Source: Tipula vernalis (taxonomy: Eukaryota; Arthropoda; Insecta; Diptera; Tipulidae). From it: a stretch of 64,000 nt of DNA. This document shows, piece by piece, positions 11,634 through 22,290 of the stretch (position 1 is the first letter of the stretch; each line of letters starts with the position of its first letter). The stretch is from NCBI GenBank assembly GCA_958295665.1, contig OY282560.1, positions 27,517,992 to 27,581,991 on the forward strand, written 5' to 3'. A program made the translations under genes and the position numbers. The notes beneath the pieces are model-generated. The model saw only the letters and a list, made by a program, of their open reading frames with translations. It was not told the origin of the DNA and did no database searches.

Positions 11634-12435
11634 CTAACCCACACGAAATCTTTTAGGTCGCGGTGCGAGGTGGCTTATCGCCCACATGGCCCTCCAGTAA
11701 ATAATAGTAAACCCACACGAAGATAATCGAATGCCGTCTTTACTGATGATATGTCCTAGGTATTCTATATCAGATTTGGCGAACTGACATTTATTTAATC
11801 GCCAACGAAATCCATTTTCTTCCAAACGGCTCATTAATAATTTCAGGTTGTTTATGTGTTCAGCGTTTGTTCTGCCAGATATTATGACATCGTCAAGATA
11901 AACTGCACAAAACTCGATGTCGACAGTTAGTTGTTCCATTAATCTTTGAAAAATACCTGGTGCACTTGAAATACCGAATGGTAAACGTTGGTATTCGTAC
12001 AATCCGAACGGAGTATTAATTACCATAAATTTCTTTGATCTGTCAGATAAAAATATGTAATTATGCATCATTTAAATCAATTTTTGTGAAGTAAACACCA
12101 CCTTGTAGCTTATAGAATAACTCTTCGATTCTGGGAATGGGATGTCGGTCGAAAAAAATTTTGAAATCCGCGCATATGCGAATATCACCATTTGGTTTTG
12201 GTACCGGGACAATAGGTGTGGCCCATTGTGTGTTCTTGACCGGTTTTAAAATATTTTGTTTTACTAGTCTTGATAACTCATCTTTTACTTTGTTTTGGAT
12301 AGCAAATGGTAGAACTTGAGCTTTGAAATACTTTGGTATTGCGTCAGGTTTAAGATTTATATCCGCTTGAAATGATTTACAGTGTAAAATGGTTTCAGCA
12401 TTAAATAATTCGTGGTGACTTTTGCAAATGTTCAT
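11634..12435 (-). pseudogene. Reverse transcriptase of Gypsy-type element 1
   Basis: Two overlapping frames encode the polymerase. The first (12435-12061) carries the fingers with VPVPKPNGDIRIC and the first catalytic Asp in FTKIDLNDA, then stops. The second (12071-11634) resumes with LPFGISSAPGIFQ and the catalytic YLDD motif. The break at about 12065 is a frameshift plus stop within a few bases of the expected junction. Just beyond the thumb start (ISKDGIR) the frame is broken again by a 62-bp insertion with a 12-bp duplication (11636-11721). Both catalytic blocks are otherwise intact, so this copy died from frame damage, not active-site mutation. Confidence 0.85.
11636..11721. mobile_element. 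62-bp insertion flanked by a 12-bp target duplication
   Basis: AACCCACACGAA occurs at 11636-11647 and again at 11710-11721. The intervening 62 bp (11648-11709) interrupt an otherwise continuous RT reading frame. On + the insert ends in an A/T-rich AGTAAATAATAGT tail. This is the structure expected of a severely 5'-truncated LINE or SINE inserted by target-primed reverse transcription. Confidence 0.7.
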
Positions 12436-12525
12436 AAGCTGGGCCTTTAAATTATTATCAGGCTATACATCAATTGTGAATATATTAGTTTGGTTGTGAT
12501 TGATACTAAAATTTAATTCTTTGAA

Positions 12526-12783
12526 CTAATCTAGTCCCATAAGGTTAACACAATCATTGAAATCGACGACAAATAAAGCTAATTGTTTTTCCAACTTATT
12601 ATACAACACTGTGACATTCAAAGTACCCTTAATTGGAATGACGTTTCCTCCGTATGCTCTTACTATTTTTGAAGATGGATTACATTTTGGAAATCCTATC
12701 TGTGCATAAGTTGCAAGTCCAATAATTGAACAAGTAGCCCCCGTGTCCACTTGAAACGAAATTAGATGTCCATTTATTTTCAA
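12526..12783 (-). pseudogene. Aspartic protease of Gypsy-type element 1
   Basis: The 85-residue frame has FQVDTGATCSIIG near its start, the D-T/S-G-A motif of retropepsins, a hydrophobic strand, and an ALFVVDF segment typical of the second half of the fold. As part of the Gag-Pol product it would cleave the polyprotein. A stop separates it from RT downstream and from gag upstream, as elsewhere in this copy. The active-site motif itself is intact. Confidence 0.8.
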
Positions 12784-12799
12784 TCCAATCCAAATTTTA

Positions 12800-13799
12800 C
12801 TAAAAGGGCAATAACCCGCGAGTTGAAAAAACGTTTATTGATTGAGCGGATCCTCGTCTACGTGATGATAATGAACTGTCTCGATGGCTTGAACTTCTGC
12901 GGCGCTGTGAGCTAGAAAGCAAACCTTGGGGTGATTGCCTACGTTGTCGATTCTGACTGTAATTTTGATATGGTTCACGATACCTGAATGACCTTTGACC
13001 AAGCCCGCTAGACATGCAAACGATGGAAATGTGTCCTTTTTTATTACAGCTATTGCAGGTGGCATCAAAATATTTGCATTTTGATCTTTCATGTTCGTCT
13101 ATGCACTGGGGACAGGACCTATAAAAATTTTCACTTGTAATTAAATTATATTTCACATCACCATTTCGATTATCAGCACGACGTAAATCAATTTTATTTA
13201 TATCCATTGACGTTTCACCTTTTATGATTTTACATGTTTTAACGGTAGTTTCATACGCGACAGTGATTCCCAACACTTCATCTAAAGTATCGTGTGGTGT
13301 ATTTATTACAATTATATCGCGAATTAATTCGTCAACGAACGATGGGCAACAATTTGCTTTTTTACACGTAAAAATGCAATTGCGTGCGATACCACCCCAC
13401 GTAAATCCGCTACCCAGTCTGAGTAGGATTGGTTTGGTTTCATTTTCGTTTTGTGAAATTCATAACGCGCAGCCATATATTTTTGACGTAAAATGGTCTG
13501 ATAATTTAGAGGTTAGATCTTTATATGTCCTACTCACCGAATCGCCCAAGGAGTTCAAAAATATATTCTCCCACGTTGGACAGGAAAAATGCTCGTTTCC
13601 TGTTATCATCCGATACCCCGCATGCCTCGAAATGCTGATTTATTTGTAGTAAATATGATGACCAATGATATTTCTGCAGATTAAACGGGAAAAATGGTGA
13701 AATTGTTGTAGCCACTTGTTTTGTTTGAGCCGCCAAAAATGATTGTATAAATTCTTGTTGGCTTTTAAGAATTTGTAAAATTTCTTGATCCGTAGGCAT
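12800..13799 (-). pseudogene. gag of Gypsy-type element 1
   Basis: The start ATG at 13799 follows the PBS-like site by about 10 nt. The first frame (13799-13530) gives a capsid-like N-terminus with EILQILKSQQEFIQ and a conserved-looking FPFNLQKYHWSSYL block. After frame changes, 13276-12800 gives the nucleocapsid. One zinc knuckle is perfect (CNSCNKKGHISIVC, CX2CX4HX4C) and is preceded by an irregular Cys-rich segment. Then comes a Ser/Arg-rich tail that probably binds RNA. Gag would form the particle and package the RNA. Frame disruption near 13530-13280 makes it non-functional. Confidence 0.78.
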
Positions 13800-13809
13800 T
13801 TTGTTTAAT

Positions 13810-13820
13810 CCTGGTCGCCA
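13810..13820 (-). promoter_or_regulatory. Primer-binding-site-like motif
   Basis: Element sense reads TGGCGACCAGG, directly after the 5' LTR and just before the gag ATG. A TGGCGACC start is used by insect LTR elements of the 412/mdg1 type, which prime with tRNA-Arg. The match beyond the first eight bases is not established here. Confidence 0.55.
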
Positions 13821-14011
13821 CTTTTATATTTACAAATATTTAATTTATTATTTAGGAATTACACAACTTTATTTGAGAACACAACTTTATGGAATGGCGT
13901 TTATAATGGAATGCATGGGGACTTTTGTATTTTTATTATACAAGCAATACAGAAATTTTGACAGTATAAAAATTAGTGTGTTTACGTTAAATATGAAAAT
14001 GACATATAACA
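13821..14011 (-). repeat. 5' LTR of Gypsy-type element 1
   Basis: In element sense it starts TGTTATATGTC at 14011 and ends against the PBS-like motif. The span 13835-14011 aligns to 10123-10300 with about 5% mismatch, so the insertion is old but not ancient. The last 14 bp next to the PBS have no counterpart in the truncated 3' LTR. Confidence 0.8.
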
Positions 14012-14780
14012 CTATGGATCAGCCAGTGGGGAACATGGTGCTGCAGCCACTCGATGACTACATCTAGATTGATGGTGTCAAAAGCGTTTTCTAAGTCAAT
14101 TGAAAATCTTATCAAGGACTCTACGTACGGCGATCATCAGCTGAGCGGTTGGTTAAAAATGATCCCTGATATGACTGCGGTAATTCTTCGATAGTCGTTG
14201 GTTTGCCTTGGATTCTTGATCTTGAGGATCGGAACTTGAATGGTTTAGACCCACTCGTTTGGAGGCTCATTTTTTGTTCATTTGTTGGCACTCTAGTGAT
14301 CGGTGAATAGAATTGGCGTTAGTCAACCGCTTCCTGGCGGTTTGTAGACGCTCTCGATTAGCCAGATCATGAGGATGGGAGGTTTTATAATATTTTGCGC
14401 CTGGGGGTCAGGGGAGTTTTGACAGGTACCACCTGTTGGGATGCAGCTTGCGACTGCTAATTTTTGGATCTTGTAATAGCAACAAATTTAAAGTCTTATT
14501 AGTTTGAGGGGTTTAACCGGGGAAAATGGGGAGGCCTTAACAGACTTTATGTAAATCAAACGGTTGCTCTTACCGGTTATACGGTTTAAATGGGCGCGGG
14601 CTCGACTATCTCATCAGGTCATCAGGTTTCGTCGTCGCCCATTTAGTGTGTGGTTGAAGAGCTGGTTTGAAGAAATAAGTAGCTCTAGAGCAACTCCATT
14701 TGCGTTTTCAGAGTGCACATCTGTGTGACCCAGACGTGCATTGAAATCGCCAACAATACAATATCGCGTGACGGCGGACA
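14012..14780 (-). pseudogene. LINE endonuclease and N-terminal RT fragment (other half of the split LINE)
   Basis: On - from about 14770, a frame gives YCIVGDFNARLG, the GDFNAR block of apurinic-like endonucleases. At about 14230-14150 another frame gives VPILKIKNP and TNDYRRITAV, the fingers of a non-LTR reverse transcriptase. At about 14100-14012 a third gives IDLENAFDTINLD, which contains the first catalytic Asp block. Frames change between these blocks and stops are present. The gap of about 340 bp between the endonuclease and RT blocks is shorter than usual, so an internal deletion is likely. The C-terminal half of the same LINE is at 9550-10122. Confidence 0.75.
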
Positions 14781-14789
14781 ATGATATGT

Positions 14790-15165
14790 TAATGTTAATC
14801 TGTCAAGGAGCTTGATTCATTATTTTGATCATATCATTGATTGGTTTCGACAAACCCGTAAAAAATTCAAATATTTGCCATTGGAATTTATATAAGTCAA
14901 GATTCATTTTATTTATTAACAGAGTTTAAGGAAATTACAGATTCTCCCGAGAGCCACAAGTATTTAATTACTACACGAATATTCTCACTCTAAGAAACCA
15001 GTTGCTTTCAACTGGCCAAATTTAAACCTTTGTGCCTTATAAAATTCAAGCTGGCTCTAGGTTTTGTCAAATTTTCCGAAGATAAAGCAAGTACCATCAC
15101 CAGTCGGCAACTTATAATGCCAAAATAGCTGTTTATGCTAGAGTTTCCATGGAACAATCTAGAAC
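14790..15165. other. Unassigned DNA
   Basis: No recognisable coding block or repeat. It may include further 5' LINE sequence that I cannot recognise. Confidence 0.4.
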
Positions 15166-15173
15166 AATACAAA

Positions 15174-15473
15174 ATGGCATCCAAAAGGTAAGATACCCAA
15201 TGTCAATTTTTACTGATTTGTGTTATTAGAGAAAGAATAGCTTAATAGAGAATGTTAGCATCAACAAATTGCTTTAGGAATGGTTTTACTCGCACAAATA
15301 TTTTTTTTGTTCACTTGAGATTTTCAAAATTGCAAAACATCCGGACCACCAAATGTGATGTTTCATGTTCGCATATCGCGTCTCAAATCACATTTGAATT
15401 TCGCCGCAAGAAATCGCAAATATTAAATAAACATTTTGCGAACCCCCCCTTGAAGCTAATAAATTTCACATAG
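15174..15473 (+). CDS. Tentative small two-exon gene, function unknown
   Basis: A 14-nt coding start (15174-15187, Met-Ala-Ser-Lys plus two bases) in an A-rich start context (caaaATGG) runs into a good donor (AAAAG|GTAAGA). A 90-bp intron with a TTTACTGAT branch-like string ends in TTGCTTTAG (acceptor at 15277). Joining gives Arg and then a frame open to the TAG at 15471-15473, about 69 residues in all and rich in Lys, Arg and Phe. No domain is recognised. The open frame also extends upstream of the acceptor (to 15252), so the splice is not required to explain it. It could be a 5' piece of a transposon gene or chance. Treat as a hypothesis. Confidence 0.22.
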
Positions 15474-15479
15474 AGCGAG

Positions 15480-16730
15480 ACAGTTTTGATTGTTATGGCG
15501 GCAGAGTTCTGTTTACTACGTATGTTTTTGTTACGGAACGTTGAAAGAATTTTCAAAGTATTTATAAATCAAAAACCCAAATTTTTTTAATAACAATTAA
15601 AAATTTTATTTTGGAAAATAGCCTGTCAATATCCAATAAAAAAATTAAAATTTTTATTATTTATCACAAATAACATTAGAAAATGTTTTTTTGCAAAAAT
15701 TTGAAAAATAAAAATCGAAAAAGGCAATAATATAAATAATAATAATAATAATAATAATATGTTTGGTATAATTATAGAAATTTTAAACAAAAATTATTTT
15801 AAGATGAAGTTCCGCATGTGTGTATAATAATTATAAACAATCGGGATGATCTTAATTGTTTAAATTTTTTTTTTTTTTAAATGTTACAACCAACATACGC
15901 TGCTCCACCTTCTCATAACAAATCGATAAATCTCAATTGAAAATCTCAGTCAAAACTTGTGTATACAATTCGATGCTCGTGTATAGCTGCTGCATCGCAA
16001 TATATGGAACATCTTCCGTATTGTCTTAAGTTATATAAAATAATATTTTATAAATAAATCAATTAGTTTCATATATCAATTAAATATTTATTTAATAACA
16101 ATAAATATTTTATATCTCATAAGTGTACAGAGCTAATCAGTTTTTAGAATGAATTCAATTTTAATTTTGTTTTATTGTTTTTGTAATATATGTAGGTATG
16201 TACATGAATTTTTTTAATTAATTAATTTTCTTATGTCTGTTTATAATTAATTGAGGAGGAAAATGTTCACTTTCTCCCTATGTGGCTTCTTAATGGTCTT
16301 AACAAAGGCCAGTTTCGCTAAGTTCATTAAGTATGCGGACAAATGTAGCCGAAAATATTTCGAGTCGTATTTACAATAATTTGATTTTCGCAAATCAACT
16401 GATTAAATTTGGAAGTGCTGTATTATTGGCACCAGTCATGAACAGTGAGATGGCATGATCGAATACTATCCCAAAGCCTCGTGACTCTTATTTAACTTGA
16501 TGTTTGAGGTTCAATTGAATATTTCCTCAAGTGCAGTATTTTTAGCACCAATCTCATGATGGTTTTCTGTTAGGCTTATCAGTTGTCAGTATTTCAGAAT
16601 TTTTTCAGAATTTTGTCATGAAAGTTAACACGAAGTGCATGATCAAATATGGCTGCAAAGCTTTCGCAGTTCAACTGAGTATATCCTCGAGTTCTGTATT
16701 ATTGGCACCAAGCAACTAACTTATCATTTC
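15480..16730. other. AT-rich non-coding stretch with an (AAT)n microsatellite
   Basis: A perfect (AAT)n run lies at about 15735-15759. The rest is AT-rich with no supported gene. Confidence 0.5.
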
Positions 16731-16734
16731 TTGG

Positions 16735-16830
16735 ACGGATTTTAGTGAAATTTGACATTCGCAATTGAAATGGGATTCTAAATGATTTTTAGATGAAGTT
16801 CATGTCTACCAAATGAATATTTGCTGATTA
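16735..16830 (+). repeat. Dispersed 108-bp satellite unit
   Basis: GAAATGGGATTCT and TTTTTAGATGAAGTT match the 108-bp family. It abuts the end of the piggyBac remnant. Confidence 0.65.
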
Positions 16831-16843
16831 GTTTGTCGCTATA

Positions 16844-18215
16844 CTATCTACTATCTTTAGTCCTATTGTGGTCCATAATCATGATTGGCTTAGAATGATC
16901 CTCACTTGAGATTGAAGCATTTGCGTGTTGGGAAGATAAAAGATGTACCATCCGGTTTTTTTTTTTGGAATATACATATGATACCATAGAAATGGATTTT
17001 GAAAAAGCAAATATTGAAGAATGCTCTGGTCGAGTTTTGTACACTTTCAATTCATTTGGTGTATCCATTTTATTTTTTCTTACTGTTCCAAGGAGTTTCA
17101 AATATTTGCCGAGAAGAAACTCTGCTAGATCAAAACTCGTGAAAAAATTATCGTTGGTCAAACTGTGCCTGCTGATCCAAACAGAAGTTCATCTAAGTCC
17201 TTTACAACCCTTACACCTTGGTTTTTTTATACGATGCCACCCTGAGCCTTTCCAGAATAAACCTGCATATTATATAAATATGAAGTTTTTACGTCAGATG
17301 CTGCCCAAAAAAAAAATCTTTCTACCATATTTGCCAGGTTTTGATTTTATGTGTTGTCGGAATGGGCATTTTCCACGAAATGTTACCAAATGGTGTAAAT
17401 GATTTTCGACCATTATCTACCAACGTATCCCAGATTTTTCTTATGGCAGCAAGTTTATCTACCTGTCGTCTCGCATTTCTGGTAGTTTTGTCGTCAAATC
17501 GAAGGAATCGAGATATTGCAACAAATCTGTTATCGAGATATATGGCTGTAGTAGAAAATATTTCTACGAAGAGATTCATCAGTCATCCATATTTCCTTTA
17601 AATTTTTTCTTCTACAGTGTAGAGCTCCAGCTGATAGAAGTACTCCAAAAAATGCATCAAGCTCAGTTACATAGTTACTGCATTCCATTTTCTTTGTTTG
17701 TCAGGAAACTTTTGATTGTACCTCTCAAAAACTCGTTGTGCTTCCCCGTTAGTATGATTATCCATTATTTTTTGCGTCATTGGTGGTATCAAATTATTGA
17801 ATATATCAATAATTTCTGTTGCTGAACTCATATAGCTGGTCACACCTGGCGTTAGTTTTAAAATATTTCTTTTTAACCGTCGCTTACTGGAACAAACTCG
17901 AGCTGATTTTGCCACATACTGATTCGAATTCTCAGAATTAATTACACCATAGGCGTCATCAATGCCAGTTGGTAAAACATAATCAGCTTACTTATCTATT
18001 ATTTCAATTTCGTCATCTAATTCTGAGTCTTCTGTATCAGGTACGAACTCCGGTCATTATCACTGTCTACATTCGCTTCCGAATCACATTGCTCATCAAT
18101 TCCACCTCCACTATCAGACAAGGAATGAAAATATTGAAAGACACATTTTTTTCACCTTTAAAGGTTATGAATGGCATTTCCAACGCACATGTCAGGACGG
18201 AACTTGCCTATTTCT
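16844..18215 (-). pseudogene. piggyBac-like transposase, degenerate
   Basis: Four frame-disrupted blocks on - appear in piggyBac order. The first is an acidic N-terminal tail (about 18130-18000). Next comes a region ending in TELDAFFGVLLSAGALH (about 17660). The third contains RFLRFDDKTTRNARRQVDKLAAIRKIWD (17579-17322), a hallmark of the family. The last (17161-16844) has NDNFFTSFDLAEFLL, LLGTVRKNKMD and HDRTK-like MDHNRTK. In active piggyBac the Asp of the DNxFTS block and the Asp of the DxNRTK block are catalytic, and both Asp positions appear to be retained here. The C-terminal Cys-rich domain is absent, because sequence after MDHNRTK passes into satellite DNA. No TTAA-flanked terminal repeats were found. 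Confidence 0.8.
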
Positions 18216-18405
18216 TAACCGGTGTCAGTTAAATTTGACGACTGCGATGGAAATGTGTATCTAAAATGATTTTTAGATGAAGTTGTGGAATATGACTAAT
18301 TAGGATGGAACTTGCCTATGTACATTCGAAATGGAATTTTAAACAGATTTTTAAATAAGGTTTTTGGAATATGCCCAAGTAAACTGGAAATTTTGACGTT
18401 GCCAA
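18185..18405 (+). repeat. Dispersed 108-bp satellite, about two units
   Basis: Two successive units with GGACGGAACTTGCC, TTTTTAGATGAAGTT and GAATATG motifs, diverged from those at 23053-23360 and in opposite orientation. Confidence 0.65.
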
Positions 18406-18574
18406 CAAACAAAGGTATATGAGACTTTAAACTGTGGGCTATGTAATCTGAGTAATTGCTGTTAGAGCGGTCGGTTTTGCTTTGTTTAAAAAAAAACTAT
18501 GTAACAGACACGTGCTGCGGAATTGAAACTACTAAGGTAGTGTAGAGTCTTGGAATTATGGTATTATCTTCTAA

Positions 18575-20018
18575 CAGGCTTGCACCCTGTCCTGTTAAAG
18601 TTAGCCTAAAGTTTCCAGCCGAAAGTGAAAAGTCGATAATGCAGATTATGTTATTGACATTCCAGCCGAAAATAAATCAGCCTCTAGAGTGTTATGTCTG
18701 GAGATGGATTGGATTGATGTGACTTGTCAATAGCTATCGCAGGAAAAAAATTCAGTTCAAGTTTCCCGTGGGAAATCTCGGAAAATTCGATTTTCCAAAA
18801 ATTATTAGAAAATTTGTATAAAATCAGCCTTTAAAGTGTTATATCTGGAGATGGATTCAATTGATGTGATTACTCAATAGCTGTTGAAGGAAAAAAATTC
18901 AGTTTAAGTTTCCCGTGGAAAATCTCGGAAAATTCGATTTTCCAAAAATTATTAGAAAATTTGTATAAAATCAGCCTTTAGAGTGTTATGTCTGGAGATG
19001 AATTGCATTGATGTAATTTATCAATAGCTATCACAGGAAAAAAAATCATTACAAGTTTCCCGTGGGAAATCTCGGAAAATTTAAAAAAGTTTCCAGCCGA
19101 AAGTAAGAAATGGATGAATAAAATCAGCCTCTAGAGTGTTATGTCTGGAGATGGATTCTGTTGATGTGATTACTCAATAGCTATCGCAGGAAAAAAATTC
19201 AGTTCAAGTTTCCCGTGGGAAATCTCGGAAAATTCGATTTTCCAAAAATTATTAGAAAATTTTCCGAAATCGGAAAAAAGAATTTTTCGAGATTTCCCAC
19301 GGGAAACTTGGACTGAGTTTTTTCCTGCGATAGCTATTGAGTAATCACGTCAATTGAATCCATCTCCAGACATAACAATTTAAGGGCTGATTTTATACAA
19401 ATTTTCTAATAATTTTTGGAAAATCGAATTTTCCGAGATTTCTCACGGGAAACTTGAACTGAATTTTTTTCCTGTGATAGCTATTGACAAGTCACATCAA
19501 TGCAATTCATCTCCAGACATAACACTCTGGAGGCTTTTTTTATTCATCCATTTCTTATTTTCGGCTGGAAATTTTTTAGAATTTTCCGAGATTTCCCACG
19601 GGAAACTTGAACAGAATTTATTAATTCGACAGCTATTGACAAATCACATAAAAACGATTTAGCTTTAGATATATACTCTAGAGGCTGATTTTATTCCAAT
19701 TGTATATTCTTGTGATTTTTCGATATTTTCTACGAAGCAAAGTTTTACACGTAAATTTATTTACAAAAATTTATATTTATAGATTGCTATGTATCCTATT
19801 TATTTTCGGCTAATAACTACTAAATTTTTTATTTTCGGCTTGAATGTTATATCATCTGCATTATCGACTTTTAACTTTCGGCTGGAAACTTTCGGCTGGG
19901 ATTAGACAATCTGCCCTACCATTTTTTTTTACTTTCGGCTGGACTAATACAATCTGCATTATCGACCTTTCACTTTCGGCTGGCAACTTTCGGCTAATTT
20001 TAACAGTATCAGGCTTGC
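18575..20018. mobile_element. Foldback-like element with 9-bp target duplication
   Basis: The direct repeat CAGGCTTGC at 18575-18583 and 20010-20018 frames 1426 bp that are almost wholly an inverted repeat. From the left the order is CTGTTAAAGTTAGCC, several CCAGCCGAAAGT words, then four tandem units of roughly 145 bp (each with TTATGTCTGGAGATG, AATAGCT and a CGTGGGAAATCTCGG block). The right half mirrors this with about three inverted units and a run of TTTCGGCTGG words. The centre is near 19265. Long inverted repeats built of internal direct repeats plus a 9-bp duplication match the known architecture of Drosophila Foldback elements. No transposase is present. Confidence 0.8.
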
Positions 20019-20344
20019 GGTTTTTATGAGCACGAATATGAAAAGCAATTTACAACTCAAATTAGAAATAGAATTAAACACGCTACAACTTTTAAATACA
20101 TTTATTGTTAACCAATTATCATAATTTTAGTAGCGGATTTCTCAACTTTCAGAAATCTTGTGTCTTTGTTTTATTCCTCTTCTTTTGACATCTCTTAGTA
20201 TACTTTCATAAATGTAATTATGTACACTTTGATTAAATTAACTGCGCTCATGCCATGTACTATATTATGTTCATAAATATAAAAGGTTATGCTCTTCAAT
20301 ATACTACTTTGATTATGCCTCATCCCCCCTGTTAGCTCAAAAGC

Positions 20345-21547
20345 TTATGCTTTATAAAAATCTGGTACTTCTCTGATATAACCACTCGATCCTGCTGCTG
20401 GTGCATTGTTTGAATCTGGCTGACGTATCAAATTTTCGTGATTATCAGAATTTGAAACAATTATATCATCATCGTTTACAGTTTGGCGAATAATTGGTGC
20501 ATTCATTGATTTCCGCAGATGCATAGAATTTCGACGAATAATATTACTATTTTCGTTACGTATACAAAATGATCGAGGATGATCAGTATTTGATACTACA
20601 ATAGCTGGTTCCCATTTATTATTTGATTTATACACTACATTATCACCTGGATTTAGCTCAACTTCCTTCCTTCTGGCCAACTTATCAAATTGTAATTTGT
20701 TATTTATTTGATTTTGTCTCAATCGTTCGGTAGGATTAGCCAGTGTAGGCTGTAATAGATTATCATGAACTGGAATTTTAGTTCTTAATAGTCTATTCAT
20801 CAACATTTGTGAGGGTGATAACCCTGTATTTGCAACTGGAGTTATTCGATATTCAAGTAAGGCATTTGATACATCACCTTGACTTTCTGTCACTTTTTTG
20901 ATCATACTTTATATGAATTAACAGGATTGTTGTCTGTAACAATATATTTTGGAATTCCATGATTACAAAACAATTTTTTTCATCGCCATAATTATACTGT
21001 TAGCCGTTTTATCACGTACCTTATGGATTTCTAACCATTTGGAATAATAATTCATCATAAGAAAATAATTGGTTCCAAAACACTCCATTAGATCACAACC
21101 TACTTTTTCAAAAGGCAAATTTGGGATTGTGTGGCTTATCATTGGTTGAGAATAATTAGACGATTCATACTTTTCACAAATGCGGCACTTCGACATGATT
21201 TTTTCAATGTCGGCGTTAATGTTAGGCCAATACAGAATTTGTTTGGCCCTTGCTTTTGTTTTGGACATTCTAAAATGTGGTTCATTCAAAGTATTTAAGA
21301 TTTCATCTCGTAATTTAATTGAAATAAACACTCGATTTTCATAAAACAGCAACTCGTCTTCAACATATAATTTGTCTTTCATAGGCCAATAAAATTTTAA
21401 TGCATCTGGAACTTTGGCTTTTGTTTTTGGCCAACCTTCCTTGTAGTACTTGATTAATAAATGCGTAATGTTGTCTTGAACTCGTACGACGTTTTTCAGT
21501 GATGTTTCAATATCCGTTGAATCAAAATTAGAATTTCTAGATAACAA
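20345..21547 (-). pseudogene. Integrase of Gypsy-type element 2
   Basis: Two frames. 21547-20963 has the zinc-binding region with EPHFRMSKTKARAKQ and CRICEKY; the two Cys are present but the first His of the HHCC module reads as Asn. It continues with GCDLMECFG, which holds the first catalytic Asp, and a YYSKWLEIHKV strand. At about 20960-20900 another frame gives a HGIPKYIVTDN block with the second Asp, then a short deletion removes the region of the catalytic Glu. 20905-20345 resumes with LLEYRITPVANTGLSPSQ, a basic LARRKEVELNPGDNVVYK segment and an Asn/Ser-rich tail. Strand transfer would be impossible for this copy. Confidence 0.85.
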
Positions 21548-21559
21548 ATCAGGAACATG

Positions 21560-22290
21560 TAAATATTTACCCGGTACTGAACATCTAAATCATAAATCAT
21601 CAATTTTATTCACATACGCTGTAATCTTTTAGAGGGAATTTCAGATATTAACTTTCTCATAATCGATATTAACGGTTTATGATCTGTTTCCACTTTGACC
21701 ATTCGCCCATAAATGAAATTGTGGAATTTTTTACATTCAAACACTACAGCAAGCATCTCTTTTTCAATTTGTGCATAATTGAATTCAGCTGAGTTTAAAC
21801 TTTTTGATGCAAAACAAACTGGCTTACCTTGTCGCATCAAACAACTACCTAGACCATCTTTTGATGCATCAGTTTGTAAGGTAATAGGTAACTTTGGATT
21901 AAAAATTTGTAGCAGCGTATTTTCAGCTATTTTGTCTTTAATTTTGTTGAGTGCTTCAGTTTGTTTATGAGGAGAACAAATTATCTTTTTTTTAATAAGA
22001 GACGTAATGATAAATTTAATTGTGAATAATTTGGAATAAAATTATGAAGATAATTGATTGTACCTAGAATTTTTTCTAATTCGTTGCGATTTTTAGGTTC
22101 CTTGATATTTTGAACCGCCCGGATTCGTTCAGGATCTGCTTGCATACCATTTGCTGCTTTTATTTGGATTAAATTTTATATTAATTTCACGTGCTTTGTT
22201 CAGTACATTTGTTAAAATAGTGTGGAGAACGTAGTATATTTTTTTGATTTGTCGTCTAACGTTATTTGCCAAAATCCTTCACGTAAATCT
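21560..22290 (-). pseudogene. RT palm/thumb remnant and RNase H of Gypsy-type element 2
   Basis: At about 22290-22270 the RT still reads LDLREGFWQITL with the first catalytic Asp. The stretch expected to carry the LPFG and YxDD blocks is then missing. Frames at about 22180-22020 pick up in the thumb/connection (ERIRAVQNIKEPKNR-like). 21950-21840 leads into LPITLQTDASKDGLG, and 21840-21610 gives GKPVCFASKSLNSAEFNYAQIEKEMLAVVF and a VETDHKPL block of RNase H. The RNase H motifs look better kept than the polymerase. Stops between blocks make it non-functional. Confidence 0.8.

Larger units (their letters stand above)
10123..14011 (-). mobile_element. Gypsy-type LTR retrotransposon 1, degenerate
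   Basis: Two direct repeats (10123-10300 and about 13835-14011) differ at about nine of 178 positions. Between them, on -, lie a primer-binding-site-like TGGCGACC, gag with a zinc knuckle, an aspartic protease, reverse transcriptase, RNase H and the tail of an integrase, in Gypsy order. The integrase zinc-binding and catalytic core are missing, so the copy is about 3.9 kb, shorter than a complete element of this type (usually 5 kb or more). It sits inside a LINE. The two LINE flanks do not abut, because the RT segment between the AFD block and the ADD block is absent. No clean target duplication is seen. Both facts suggest a deletion at the left end after insertion. Confidence 0.88.
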
